This document shows, piece after piece, positions 1 to 11,141 of a stretch of DNA of 64,000 nucleotides; within the stretch, counting starts at the first letter, position 1; the number at the start of each line of letters is the position of its first letter. The notes beneath the pieces were generated by a model. The model had not been told where the DNA came from, did not search any database, and saw only the letters and a program-made list of their open reading frames with translations. The position numbers and the translations under genes are program-made. The DNA is from CAVTHW01 sp963734625 (GTDB taxonomy: Bacteria > Acidobacteriota > Terriglobia > Bryobacterales > Bryobacteraceae): positions 62,001 through 126,000 of the forward strand of contig CAVTHW010000024.1 in the NCBI GenBank assembly GCA_963734625.1, given 5' to 3'.

Positions 1-1825
<1,825 letters not shown>

Positions 1826-1841
<16 letters not shown>

Positions 1842-2866
1842 CGTTCATTTTCTTTATGACCGTTGCGGCAACGGCGCCGGCCCCGGCGGCCATCTGGCCG
1901 GAGCAGTTCGGAACCTTTACCAGAGGTTCGGCCGGGCCGGCGCCCGTTGCCGACAAAGCCGTCTGGGATGAGTACGGGCTGCAAGAGTCCGAGCAGGCGA
2001 GCTTCAGTTCCGGATCGCGGAAGTTCACGGCCGAGGCCTACCGGTTGACGGACCCAACCGGCGCTATGGCGGCTTTCCAGTGGCAACGCCCCGCCGCGGC
2101 GACCAAATCGAACCTCGCGTCTTTGGCCGCCCAGACGCCCGCTGGCGTCGTCTTTGCCTTTCACAACTACTTCTTCCGCCTGGAGGGCTACAAACCGAGC
2201 CCCGAAGAACTGGCTCCTTTGCTGAGCGGGCTGCCGCGCCTGGACCAGGGGTCGCTGCCCGCATTAACGGGCTACCTTCCCAAAGAGGGGCTGTCGCCCA
2301 ACTCGGAACGCTTCGTCCTGGGCCCGGTTTCGCTCGAGAAATTCGAGCCGCGCATCCCGCCATCGGTGGCGGCTTTCCACCTGGGCACGGAGGTCCAACT
2401 CGGAAAGTTCACAATGCAGGGCGGAGAGATGACGCTGGCCGTTCTCTCTTACCCGACGCCGAATCTGGCGCGCGACCGCGCCTCCGCGTTTTCCGGGATC
2501 CCTAATGCAGTGGTGAAGCGCAGCGGGCCGCTGCTGGCCGTCATCGTGGCTCCGCCCAACGCCGACGACGCCGAGCGGCTGCTCGCCAAGGTTCAGTATC
2601 AGGCCTCTATCACCTGGAACGAGCGTACGCCGACCGCTCGGGACAACGTCGGCAACCTCATCATCAACGTCTTCAATTTGACCGGACTTCTGCTGCTTTT
2701 CTGCGCTGGAGCCGGGCTGGCTTTCGGCGGAATTAAATATTTTTCACGTCGTTTCATGCGCCGATGGATTGGAGACGACGGCATGATCCAACTTCACCTT
2801 GCAAGACAAATAAGCCGCAATGTTTCAGCACTTTGCAGGCAAAAACGAGCTCCAAAAACGAGTTGA
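1826..2866 (+). CDS. Secreted or membrane-anchored protein, DUF6599-like
   Basis: A 346-residue protein of unknown function. I chose ATG 1826 because the reading then opens with a hydrophobic signal segment (MLRSIAFIFFMTVAATAPAP), overlapping secA by 16 bases. After the signal comes a soluble domain with WPEQFGTFTRG, YGLQESEQA and AMAAFQWQRP, a pattern I associate with the acidobacterial DUF6599 family; this is recall, not a search. A transmembrane helix lies near residues 285-310 (NLTGLLLLFCAGAGLAFGG), followed by a basic cytoplasmic tail. The topology suggests an extracytoplasmic domain anchored at its C-terminus. The last 40 residues are less typical and the true end could be nearer the membrane helix. 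Confidence 0.7.
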
Positions 2867-2964
2867 TTTCGGACCTTCGCCTTGCAATCGCCTGTGCGGA
2901 CGTCCGCCCTAAATCGTTTGCTATTAGGGGCTTGGGGAGAGGGACTGGGACCGGGCTTTTTCCC

Positions 2965-2993
2965 TTGACTAAAAGCCGTCTAAGAAATAAGAT
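2965..2993 (+). promoter_or_regulatory. Sigma70-type promoter upstream of RNase J
   Basis: TTGACT at 2965-2970 and TAAGAT at 2988-2993 are separated by exactly 17 bases, the best -35/-10 pair I found in the window. Transcription would begin near 3000, leaving a leader of about 180 nt before the RNase J coding region. The stretch 2867-2964 upstream holds no gene that I can support. Confidence 0.6.
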
Positions 2994-2999
2994 CCAAGC

Positions 3000-3130
3000 A
3001 CGGGTTCTGACGGTTGCGTTGCCGTCGGGCTTGATTCTCCCATTGAACATCACCCTGGTAGAACAGGGCAAAGCAAATGCTCACCTCCCCAAAGGTGGGC
3101 ATTTGTGCTTCTTGGGCCGCGGCCCAAATC
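3000..3130 (+). ncRNA. Candidate structured RNA or long leader between promoter and RNase J
   Basis: No supported reading frame lies between the promoter and rnj. Two strong hairpins do. The first, 3071-3110, pairs AAGC and AAATGCTCACCT with AGGTGGGCATTT and GCTT around a ccccaa loop, with one mismatch and a two-base bulge. The second, 3112-3127, is the perfect palindrome TTGGGCCGCGGCCCAA. Neither is followed by a T run, so they are not ordinary intrinsic terminators. The RNA could be a small RNA such as a 6S-like transcript, or an autoregulatory leader of RNase J. I recognise no Rfam family. Confidence 0.3.
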
Positions 3131-3177
3131 CGTAAGTAGTTGAATTAAAAGGAATAGTGTGATATCCTGACGGTCTT

Positions 3178-4849
3178 ATGGCGGATCGCGTGCTTGCAGG
3201 TAGTGCCCTTGGGGGGCTTGGGGGAGTTCGGCATGAACTGCCTTGCCCTCAGGTATGGGGATGACATCATCGTCATCGATGCGGGGATGATGTTCCCCGA
3301 GGAGGAGCTGCTAGGGGTGGACGTCGTCATCCCCGACTTCAGCTACCTGGAGGAGAACCGGGAGCACGTCCGGGCGCTGCTGCTGACCCACGGGCACGAA
3401 GACCACATCGGCGCCGTGCCCTTCCTGCTGGGGGACCTGAACATTCCGGTCTACGGCAGCGAGTTCACTCTGGCCCTGGTGGGGCGCCGCCTGGAGGAGC
3501 ACGATCTGCGGGACCGGGTGCGGCTGAACGTCGTAAAGGCAGGCGACCGGCTGGAGATCGGCCCGTTCAAGATTCACTTCATCCACGTCACCCATTCCAC
3601 CGTGAGCGCCATGGCTCTGGCGATCACCACCCCGCTGGGCGTCGTCATCCATACGGGCGATTTCAAGGTGGACCCCACCCCGATGGACAACGATTTGTTC
3701 GATCTGCACTCCCTGGCCGAGTACGGCAAGAGCGGCGTACTGCTGCTGATGTCCGATTCGACCAACGTGGACCGGCCGGGCTACACCGAGAGCGAGCGCG
3801 CCGTCCGACCGCGCCTGGAGGACATTCTGAACCGGGCCGAGAAGCGGGTCATTGTGGCATGTTTCAGCAGTTCCGTGCACCGGCTGCAGCAGCTCATCGA
3901 CCTGGCCCAGGAATTCGACCGCAAGGTCTGCTTCCTCGGACGAAGCTTGACCACGGTCACCGAGATCGCTCATTCGCTCGGCCTGCTGCATATTCCCGAC
4001 CGCCTTCTGCTGCGTCCGCAGGACTTGGAGACGGCGCCGCGGGGGAAGACGCTGGTTCTGATCTCCGGGACGCAAGGCGAGCCGATGTCGGGGCTGTCGC
4101 GCCTGGCGGTGGACGACCACCGGCACCTGTCGATCCGGCCCGGCGACACCGTCGTGCTCAGCTCCCGTATCATTCCGGGCAACGAGAAGGCGATTTATCG
4201 CATGATTAACCACCTTGCCAAGCGGGGGGCGGACGTGATCTACGGCTCTATGAACCCGCCGGTTCACGTTTCCGGACACGCCAGCGCGGAAGAGCTGAAG
4301 CTGGTTCTGAACCTGGTGCGCCCCAAGTACTTCATGCCGATCCACGGTGAGTACCGGCAACTGGCCAAGCATGCGGCGCTGGCCGAGCACCTGCGCTACT
4401 CCGGTATGGAGGAGACCTTCATCCTTGAAACGGGCGAGACCCTGAAACTGGACGCCGGCGGAGCGCGCAAGGGCGAACGGGTCAGCGTGGGCCGGGTTTG
4501 CATCGATAGCGGCACCGTGGACGAGGTGGTCGAGGACATAGTGATCCGCGACCGGCGCCACCTGTCCGAGGACGGTTTCGTGCTGCCGATCATCGCTATC
4601 AACAAGCACACGGGCAAGAGCGAGGGCCTGCCCGAGATCGTCAGCCGCGGGTTCATGTCGGATGGGGATGGCTCCGGGGTGCTGGAAGAGGCCCGCCGGG
4701 TGGTCCTCAAGACCCTGGAGGATTCCAACGCCGAAGAGAGAGCCGACTGGGGGGTCATTAAGGAGAAGATCCGGACCGATCTCCGCCGCTTCCTCACCAA
4801 GCAGACCTCCCGCCGGCCCCTGGTGATGCCGGTGATCCTGGAGATCTGA
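3178..4849 (+). CDS. rnj: Ribonuclease J (start region frameshifted)
   Basis: RNase J is a metallo-beta-lactamase/beta-CASP nuclease with endonuclease and 5'-3' exonuclease activity in mRNA decay and rRNA maturation. The core motif LLTHGHEDHIGA supplies the HxHxDH zinc ligands near residue 75. HTGDFKVDP, the beta-CASP motifs, and PIHGEYRQL and HVSGHA toward the C-terminus follow. About 556 residues after correction is typical. The natural start appears to be ATG 3178, whose frame gives MADRVL and then would need one base fewer (ctt g to ctg) to continue as QVVPLGGLGEFGMNC. As written, the uninterrupted frame begins only at TTG 3194. A base-calling insertion is the likely cause. Confidence 0.93.
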
Positions 4850-4886
4850 TCTTCGTCCCCCCGCTTCCGCGGCGATCGAATGCCTG

Positions 4887-4917
4887 ATGGTAGAATGGTA
4901 GACGTTGATTCTACCAT
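4887..4917. promoter_or_regulatory. Palindromic operator and -10 of vapBC
   Basis: A perfect 10-bp inverted repeat, ATGGTAGAAT (4887-4896) and ATTCTACCAT (4908-4917), sits 8 bases before the vapB start. The left arm contains TAGAAT, a plausible -10 hexamer, so a protein bound to the palindrome would cover the promoter. Autorepression by the VapBC complex at such palindromes is well established for the family; the assignment here is inference. Confidence 0.6.
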
Positions 4918-4925
4918 GGTGCCTT

Positions 4926-5183
4926 ATGACTTTGAACATCAAGAATCCGGAAGTGCACACACTGGCTACGGAACTTGCTAGGTTGCGCCAGGTGTCTGTC
5001 ACCAAAGCCGTGCTGGATGCCGTGCGGCATGAAGTGGAGCGGGAGAAAGCCCAGCGGCGGAAGAACAGTCTCGGAGAGGAATTGATCCAGATCGGGAAGC
5101 GTTGCGCCGCTCACATGCGGCAGCCCGTCACCTCCGCCGACCATGGGGCAATGCTGTACGACAGCCAGGGGCTGCCGCGGTAG
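4926..5183 (+). CDS. vapB: VapB-type antitoxin
   Basis: An 85-residue antitoxin that should bind its own promoter and neutralise VapC. The N-terminus, MTLNIKNPEVHTLATELAR, matches the short ribbon-helix-helix-like domain of the Rv0623/PSK family, and the charged C-terminal part is expected to wrap the toxin. ATG 4926 is chosen because homologues begin at this MTLNIKN motif; an upstream in-frame codon at 4905 lies inside the operator. The toxin gene begins 14 bases after the stop. The palindrome immediately upstream supports autoregulation. Confidence 0.88.
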   Translation: MTLNIKNPEVHTLATELARLRQVSVTKAVLDAVRHEVEREKAQRRKNSLGEELIQIGKRCAAHMRQPVTSADHGAMLYDSQGLPR

Positions 5184-5197
5184 CCGGGAGCGCGTAT

Positions 5198-5587
5198 ATG
5201 GTGGTGGATACTTCCGCCCTGCTGGCGATCCTGCTGGCCGAAGACGACGCAGGCCGTTTTGCTCGGGCCATGGAACAAGCGGATCGTTGCTCGCTGTCGG
5301 CCGCAAGCTATCTGGAGGCCGCGCTGGTCATCGACAACCGGGGGGACGCTGTGGCGTCCCGCGAGTTTGACCGGCTCATCCGGAGGGCCGGCATCGCGAT
5401 TGAGCCGGTCAGTGTCGACCAGGCGCAGATCGCGAGGCAGGCTTATCGCGATTTCGGAAAGGGAAGACATCCGGCGGGCCTCAACTTCGGAGATTGCCTC
5501 GCCTACGCGCTCGCAAAATCGCTGGATGAGCCGCTCCTGTTCAAGGGCGGGGACTTCGCGCAGACGGATATAGAGGCGGCCTTGTGA
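5198..5587 (+). CDS. vapC: VapC-type PIN-domain ribonuclease toxin
   Basis: A 129-residue PIN-domain nuclease, predicted to cleave RNA (often tRNA) when VapB is degraded. The acidic metal-binding residues are visible: Asp in MVVDTSALLAIL, Glu in ASYLEAALV, Asp in NFGDCLAYALAK, and Asp in FKGGDF. Length and motif spacing are normal, so the toxin looks intact. ATG 5198 follows a GGGAG ribosome-binding sequence; upstream in-frame residues lie inside vapB in another frame and look non-natural. It converges on truB with seven bases between the stop codons. Confidence 0.92.
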   Translation: MVVDTSALLAILLAEDDAGRFARAMEQADRCSLSAASYLEAALVIDNRGDAVASREFDRLIRRAGIAIEPVSVDQAQIARQAYRDFGKGRHPAGLNFGDCLAYALAKSLDEPLLFKGGDFAQTDIEAAL

Positions 5588-5594
5588 ATTGGGG

Positions 5595-6476
5595 CTACAG
5601 CACCAGGAACGGGTGGTAGACGTGGGGCAGCTTCAGCTCGCCGATGGCCAACAGTTCGCCTTGCTGGGTGATCGCCTTCACATAGCGCTCGCCGGCGCGC
5701 GCGCGGAACGGCGAAACGCGGAAGTCCCGGCCCTGCCGGATCTGGCCGGCCGTAAGCGCGTCCACCACTTCGCTGGGGAAGTTCGGCAGCAACTGCGGGG
5801 CGGGCACCAGAGCTTCCCGGAGGCGGCCCGCGCGCGCCAGTTCCTCCAATTGGACCAGCGATAGGGCTTGTTCCAGCGTGAACTCGCCCGACTTTCGCCG
5901 GCACAGAGTCTTCAGGAAAGCCCCGCAACCCAGCTTCTTCCCCAGGTCGTGCGCGATGCTGCGCAGGTAAGTCCCGGCCGAGCAAGCGACCAGCAAACGC
6001 GCCTCGCAACCTTCCAGGCTGACCATTTCGATCGAGGAGATGGTCACCTCGACGGGCTTCAGCTCGACCGGCAGGTTCTTCCGCACCAGTTTGTAGGCCG
6101 GAACGCCGCCGATCTTCTTCGCCGAAATCGAAGGTGGCATTTGTTGGATCGGCCCCTTGAACTCCTCCAGGGCTGATTCGAGCTCCACGCGGTCAATCGC
6201 GGGTTCCGTCAAGGGCGAGGTGGGCGTTCCGTCGCGGTCATAGCTGTCGGTGGTGCCTCCGAATCGCACCACCGCATCGTAGATCTTGTCCCCGCGCAGG
6301 TAGAACTGGGCCAGGCGGGTCGCCCGCCCGATCGCCAGGGGGAGCACACCTGTCGCCATGGGATCGAGCGTTCCCAGATGCCCGATCCGGCGAATCCCCG
6401 CCAGGCCGCGCATCTTGCTGACCACGTCGTGGGAGGTCCAGCCCTCCGGTTTGTCGACAACCACCACTCCGTCCAT
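5595..6476 (-). CDS. truB: tRNA pseudouridine(55) synthase TruB
   Basis: TruB converts U55 in the T-loop of elongator tRNAs to pseudouridine. The 293-residue protein starts MDGVVVVDKPEGWTSHDVV and has the catalytic aspartate in HLGTLDPMATGVL near residue 39, the Tyr/Lys-containing motif around YDAVVRFGGTTDSYD, and the SAGTYLRSIAHDLG motif. The C-terminal extension is short and PUA-like. Its start codon overlaps the divergent start of the ABC exporter gene by two bases, so the two genes share upstream sequence and their promoters lie inside each other. Confidence 0.96.
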   Translation of the reverse strand: MDGVVVVDKPEGWTSHDVVSKMRGLAGIRRIGHLGTLDPMATGVLPLAIGRATRLAQFYLRGDKIYDAVVRFGGTTDSYDRDGTPTSPLTEPAIDRVELESALEEFKGPIQQMPPSISAKKIGGVPAYKLVRKNLPVELKPVEVTISSIEMVSLEGCEARLLVACSAGTYLRSIAHDLGKKLGCGAFLKTLCRRKSGEFTLEQALSLVQLEELARAGRLREALVPAPQLLPNFPSEVVDALTAGQIRQGRDFRVSPFRARAGERYVKAITQQGELLAIGELKLPHVYHPFLVL

Positions 6477-8313
6477 GAACCTCTACTGTACACTGGTCAA
6501 AGTGGAAGAGGAGGCTCTCGGCAAGGCTTACGATGCGCGTTTGATGCGGCGGCTGCTGGCCTACATGCTGCCGTACAAGTCCGTGGTTGCTGTTTCCCTC
6601 GTCCTGCTTCTGATCAGCTCGGTTCTCCAGTTACTCGGCCCGTTGCTGACCAAGATCGCGGTGGACAAGTACCTGGCGCCGGTCGCCGCGCCCAGCCTGC
6701 TGGACCCGTACCTCTCCTCCAACCCCTGGACCGGCCTGGCCCAGATATCGGCCATCTACCTGGCGGTGCTCTTGGCGTCGCTGACCGCCGATTTTTTCCA
6801 GGCATACTCCATGCAGTGGACCGGGCAGCGCGCCATGCTGGATCTGCGCCGGCAACTGATGTCCCGCCTGCAAGAGTTGGACATCGCGTTTTTCGATCAC
6901 AACCCGGTCGGGCGGCTGGTGACCAGGGTGACCACGGACGTCGATGCCATGAACGACCTGTTCGCCTCGGGGCTGGTTGCGATTCTGGGCGACATCGTCA
7001 TGCTGTCGATCCTGATCGCGGTGATGTTCAAGCTGAGCCCCGGCCTGACCCTGATGCTGCTCGCCGTGGCGCCCTTCGTTCTCATCGCCACGCTCGTGTT
7101 CCGCCGCAGCGCGAATCAGAGCTACCGCCGCATTCGCGTCGCGGTCGCCCGGATTAACGCCTATCTCCAGGAGCACGTGACCGGCATGGTGGTGCTCCAG
7201 CTATTCAACCGGGAGGAGAAGAGCCACGCGGAATTCGAGCGGGTCAACCGCGATCACATGGAGGCGTTCAAGGACGCCATCTTCGCCTACGGCTGGTTCT
7301 ACCCCGTCGTCGAGTTCCTGGGAATGCTGGCCCTGGCGCTGCTGCTCTCGTACTCGGGTTTTCGCATGCGCTCCGGCCATTTGACCTTCGGGGTTCTGGT
7401 GGCCTTCTTCCAATACGGGATGCGTTTCTTCCGGCCCATACAGGACTTGAGCGAGAAGTACAACATCCTGCAATCCGCCATGGCCGCTTCCGAGCGCGTT
7501 TTCAAGCTGCTGGATACGCCCGTCGCAGTCGCTGCTCCGGCGGCGCCCAAAGCCTTCTCCGAAGGCCCCGCGCGCATCGAGTTCGACGGCGTGTGGTTCG
7601 CCTACAAGGGTGAGGAGTGGGTGCTTAAGGACGTGAGCTTCTCGGTCGAGCCCGGCGAGACCGTCGCCGTGGTGGGCCATACGGGCGCCGGCAAGACCAC
7701 GCTCATGAACCTGCTGCTGCGTTTCTACGACGTGCAGCGCGGCGCCATCCGCATTGGCGGGACGGATCTGCGCGAGTTCGAACCCCGCGAGCTGCGCCGT
7801 CGCTTCGGCTTCGTCCTCCAGGACCCTTATCTCTTCACCGGCACCATCGAGGACAATATCCGGCTGGGGACCGGCCACATCACCAGCGAGGATCTGGAGG
7901 CAGCCGCGGAGCAGGTCAATCTGCTCGAGTTCGTTCACTCCCTGCCCAACGGTTTCACGCAGACCCTGCACGAGCGCGGCGCGGACCTCTCGACCGGCCA
8001 GAAACAACTGATCAGCTTCGCCCGCGCCCTGGCCCACTCCCCGCGTTTTCTGATTCTGGATGAGGCCACCTCGAGCGTGGACACCGAAACCGAGTTTCGC
8101 ATTCGGGACGCCGTGGCCAAGATGGTCGAGGGCAGAACTTCTATCCTGATCGCTCACCGCCTCTCCACCATCCAGCGCGCCGACCGCATCCTGGTGATGC
8201 ACAAGGGACGCCTGCGGGAAAGCGGCACGCACCAGGAGCTTCTGGCGCAAAGAGGGATTTACTGGAAGCTGTACCAGTTGCAGTACAAGGACCAGGAAGC
8301 GGGCGTGCGTTAG
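6475..8313 (+). CDS. MsbA-like ABC exporter (fused membrane and ATPase domains)
   Basis: A 612-residue half-transporter that would work as a homodimer exporting a lipid or hydrophobic compound. Six transmembrane helices occupy roughly residues 25-300, with the intracellular-loop motif FFDHNPVGRLVTRVTTDVDA. The ATPase domain has Walker A GHTGAGKTTL, a Q-loop FVLQDPYLF, signature LSTGQKQLISFARAL, Walker B FLILDEATSSVD and the H-loop IAHRLST. The signature reads LSTGQ rather than LSGGQ, a tolerated variant. ATG 6475 overlaps divergent truB; GTG 6502 is an alternative start. It converges with the sugar isomerase gene, the stop codons overlapping. Confidence 0.92.
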   Translation: MNLYCTLVKVEEEALGKAYDARLMRRLLAYMLPYKSVVAVSLVLLLISSVLQLLGPLLTKIAVDKYLAPVAAPSLLDPYLSSNPWTGLAQISAIYLAVLLASLTADFFQAYSMQWTGQRAMLDLRRQLMSRLQELDIAFFDHNPVGRLVTRVTTDVDAMNDLFASGLVAILGDIVMLSILIAVMFKLSPGLTLMLLAVAPFVLIATLVFRRSANQSYRRIRVAVARINAYLQEHVTGMVVLQLFNREEKSHAEFERVNRDHMEAFKDAIFAYGWFYPVVEFLGMLALALLLSYSGFRMRSGHLTFGVLVAFFQYGMRFFRPIQDLSEKYNILQSAMAASERVFKLLDTPVAVAAPAAPKAFSEGPARIEFDGVWFAYKGEEWVLKDVSFSVEPGETVAVVGHTGAGKTTLMNLLLRFYDVQRGAIRIGGTDLREFEPRELRRRFGFVLQDPYLFTGTIEDNIRLGTGHITSEDLEAAAEQVNLLEFVHSLPNGFTQTLHERGADLSTGQKQLISFARALAHSPRFLILDEATSSVDTETEFRIRDAVAKMVEGRTSILIAHRLSTIQRADRILVMHKGRLRESGTHQELLAQRGIYWKLYQLQYKDQEAGVR

Positions 8314-9149
8314 GCGGTCAGCCGCCGGAGCAGCAGGACCGCCTGCGTCACGTCGCGCCATTTCTGTTCCTGGTCCTGAACTTCGCGCTCGATGTTCAGC
8401 GTCCCCCTGTAGCCCACGCTTTTGAGCTTGGCGATGAACCGCTCCATGCCGACCGAGCCTTCGCCGAGCGGCCTCTCGGTTCCGAGGGCACCGGGCGAGT
8501 CTTTGGGCGGCCAGTCGCCGTCCTTGCAGTGGACCGAGATGACATAAGGACCCAGCACCCCCAGCGCTTCGATCGGGTCGCCGGTCCCATACAGGATCAT
8601 GTTGGCGGGGTCGAAGTTGATGTGCAGGTTGGGCCGGTCCACGTCTTCGAGGAAGGCCAGCAGCACTCGCGCGGGCTCCTGCCCGGTTTCCAGCGCGAAC
8701 GTCTGCCCGCGCTTCGCCGCGTGATCCGCCACCCGGCGCACCATCTCCCTCACTGCGATGTAATCGGCGTGCGCCGTATCCTCCGGCACGAATCCGATGT
8801 GGCAGGCAATGCTGCCGACGCCGAGCGCCGCGGCGAAGTCGCTGATCTCCAGCGTGCGCGCTTCACGTTCGGCCCTCGTGGCGGGCGGGATGAAGCCCAC
8901 CGTCCGCTGCACGGTCGGAATGTCGGCGTAGCTCTCGCCGATGTAGGAGGCGAATACCGTGACGATGGTGAAGCCCTCCGCCTGCAGCGCCGCCTTCCAC
9001 GGGCCGGCCGCGCCGGCCAGTTTCATCTCGCCCGGAATCCCGAGCTGACCGCAGATCACTCCCGCCGACTTGGCGCGGCGGATCGTCGCCACCGGGTCCT
9101 CGCCAGCCCAGAACATCACTCCGATTTCAAGCTCTTTCAGATGCGGCAT
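8310..9149 (-). CDS. Sugar phosphate isomerase/epimerase (TIM-barrel, AP-endonuclease-2 like)
   Basis: A 279-residue xylose-isomerase-like TIM barrel. Metal-ligand type residues appear in ACHIGFVPED, FALETGQEP, HINFDPANM and SVHCKDGDWPP, in the order seen in IolE/IolI-like and tagatose epimerase-like enzymes. ATG 9149 has a GGAGAGG ribosome-binding sequence and lies 13 bases inside the end of the Gfo/Idh gene, so the two are translationally linked. The pair probably acts in catabolism of an inositol-like or unusual sugar; the substrate cannot be read from sequence. Confidence 0.88.
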   Translation of the reverse strand: MPHLKELEIGVMFWAGEDPVATIRRAKSAGVICGQLGIPGEMKLAGAAGPWKAALQAEGFTIVTVFASYIGESYADIPTVQRTVGFIPPATRAEREARTLEISDFAAALGVGSIACHIGFVPEDTAHADYIAVREMVRRVADHAAKRGQTFALETGQEPARVLLAFLEDVDRPNLHINFDPANMILYGTGDPIEALGVLGPYVISVHCKDGDWPPKDSPGALGTERPLGEGSVGMERFIAKLKSVGYRGTLNIEREVQDQEQKWRDVTQAVLLLRRLTA

Positions 9150-10150
9150 GGAATCCTCTCCCCTTTTAGCTCGCGCGCTTCCAGCATCAACCGTGTGACC
9201 TTCACCGCCGCCGCCGATTCGGCCGGCAGGCACAGTTCCGGCTGCCGCCCATACCGGCAGCACTCGACGAAATACTCAATCTCGGCCAGGTAGCCGTCCT
9301 GGTCATCGAGGCGCAGTTGCTCTTTGGATCCGTCCGCGCCGTAAATGGCCGGTTCCCTGCCCGCGGAACTATACTCTATCGTCCCGCCGTCGGCGACCAC
9401 AGTGTACTCCATCGAGAACGGGTACGACTTTGGATGATGCCATCCCCCCGTAATCACCGCGCTCATGGCCGGGTAATGGAACTGCGCGGTGATGCTGTCA
9501 ATCCCCCGCGGCAGATCCTCATAACCCGTCGCAGAAACGGACTCCGGCAATCCAAACAGGTGCAGGGCCATGTCCACGTCATGGATGAGCAGATCGAAAA
9601 CGCCGCCGCCGCTCGCGCTCTTGTCGTTCATCCACGGGCTCCAGTCCGGCGCGGCGCACCGCCGGCGGAACAGCGCCGTGCGGACCGGCCCGAGCCGCCC
9701 CGATCTCACGATTTCCGCGAGCGCGCGGTACATGGGGAAAAAGCGCAGCACCTGGGCGGCCATGAGGATGCTTCCGCTACGGCCGGCCGCCTCCAGCATC
9801 GCGTCCGCGCTCGCGCCGTCGAGGGCGATGGGCTTTTCGACGAGCACGTGCTTGCCCGCCCGCAGCGCGGCGATGGCGGCGGCCGTGTGCAGGTTGGTCG
9901 GCAGGCAGATGTCCACGGCTTCCGAGTCAGTGTCCTCGACGGCCTGCCGCCAGTCGAGGTACTTACGCATGCCGGAGAAATCCATGCGCTCGCCCGGCCC
10001 GCCGGTGTTGCCTTGAATGCCGCTGAGGTCGCCGCTGAGGCGCCGCTCGTCGTCGCTGGCCACGGCGACCACCTCCACTCCCGGTATCCGCATCAGAGCC
10101 TTCAGGTGCGTGGAACCCATGAAGCCCAAGCCAAGCACGGCGATCTTCAT
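9137..10150 (-). CDS. Gfo/Idh/MocA-family NAD(P)-dependent oxidoreductase
   Basis: A 337-residue oxidoreductase with an N-terminal Rossmann fold (MKIAVLGLGFMGSTHLKAL) and the family motif HVLVEKPIALD near residue 100, where the lysine is catalytic. The C-terminal half is the Gfo/Idh dimerisation domain, with GGGVFDLLIHDVDM carrying the usual Asp/His. It is first in a two-gene unit with the sugar isomerase, suggesting oxidation and epimerisation of a sugar or inositol. A TATACT hexamer at 10165-10160 ends nine bases before the start, with no ribosome-binding sequence, so the message may be leaderless. Confidence 0.9.
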   Translation of the reverse strand: MKIAVLGLGFMGSTHLKALMRIPGVEVVAVASDDERRLSGDLSGIQGNTGGPGERMDFSGMRKYLDWRQAVEDTDSEAVDICLPTNLHTAAAIAALRAGKHVLVEKPIALDGASADAMLEAAGRSGSILMAAQVLRFFPMYRALAEIVRSGRLGPVRTALFRRRCAAPDWSPWMNDKSASGGGVFDLLIHDVDMALHLFGLPESVSATGYEDLPRGIDSITAQFHYPAMSAVITGGWHHPKSYPFSMEYTVVADGGTIEYSSAGREPAIYGADGSKEQLRLDDQDGYLAEIEYFVECCRYGRQPELCLPAESAAAVKVTRLMLEARELKGERIPCRI

Positions 10151-10211
10151 ATAGAGAGCAGTATAAAGCACCGCGCGCCCGCGGCGGCCCGCCTGTGGAA
10201 CAATCTTATTT

Positions 10212-11103
10212 ATGCCGCCAACGCCCGACTCCAAGTTTCGCGTGGGACTGGTGCAGATGTCCTGCGACGCCGACCCCAACCAAAACCTGGCCAAAGCCGA
10301 GTGGCGCGTGCGCGAGGCGGCGGGACGCGGGGCCGAGATCATTTGCCTTCAGGAGCTGTTCCGCTCGCAGTACTTCTGCCGGGAGGAAAACGCCGAGTTG
10401 TTCGCCCTGGCCGAGCCGGTCCCCGGCCCGACGACAACGCGCGCTAGCCCGGCTGGCGGCGGATCTGAAGGTGGCCATCGTGGCGCCGGTGTTCGAGCGC
10501 CGCGGATCCGGCGTCTACCACAACAGCGCGGCGGTGATCGACGCCGATGGCGCGATGCTGGGTCTCTACCGCAAGCTGCACATCCCCGACGATCCGCTCT
10601 ACTACGAGAAGTTCTACTTCGCCCCCGGCGACCTGGGCGTTCCGCGCTTCGACACGCGCTATGGCCGGATCGCCGTCCAGATCTGCTGGGACCAGTGGTA
10701 TCCGGAGAGCGCGAGGCTGGCGGCGCTCAGTGGGGCGAACATCGTTTTCTATCCCACCGCGATCGGCTGGCATCCTTCGGAAAAGCAGGAGCACGGCGCG
10801 GGCCAGTTGGACGCCTGGCGCACGGTGCAGCGCGGCCACGCCATCGCCAACGGGATCTACGTCGCGGCGGTCAATCGCGTGGGATACGAAGGCCCGCCCG
10901 AAGCCGGCATCGAGTTCTGGGGAAATTCGTTTGTCGCCGACCCCTTCGGCCAGGTCGTGGCCGAGGCCCCGCAGGACGAAGAGCAAACGCTGCTGGTCGA
11001 CTGCGATCCCCGCCGCGTCGAGGAGACGCGCCGTCACTGGCCCTTCCTCCGCGACCGCCGCGTCGACGCCTACGCGCCGATTCTCAAGCGCTGGCTGGAT
11101 TGA
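10212..11103 (+). CDS. Carbon-nitrogen hydrolase, N-carbamoylputrescine amidase-like (frameshifted)
   Basis: A nitrilase-superfamily amidase of about 296 residues after correction. The triad is intact: Glu in CLQELF, Lys in YRKLHIPDDP, and Cys in ICWDQWYPE. DDPLYYEKFYFAPGD and FYPTAIGWHPSE are typical of AguB, which hydrolyses N-carbamoylputrescine in arginine-to-putrescine conversion. The frame changes once near 10441: the first 77 residues run from ATG 10212, and removing one base in the acgcgcgcta run joins RLARLAADLKVAIV. No agmatine deiminase gene is visible nearby, so the substrate remains inferred. Confidence 0.87.
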
Positions 11104-11141
11104 CGCGGCGTTCCGCGAACGCAAGGGCGATTGTCACCGGA

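Noticed and set aside
3311..5005. 564-codon open frame on the minus strand opposite RNase J
   Set aside because: Entirely antisense to a conserved gene; composition rich in His, Gln, Val and Asp from reverse reading of GC-rich codons; no domain recognised.
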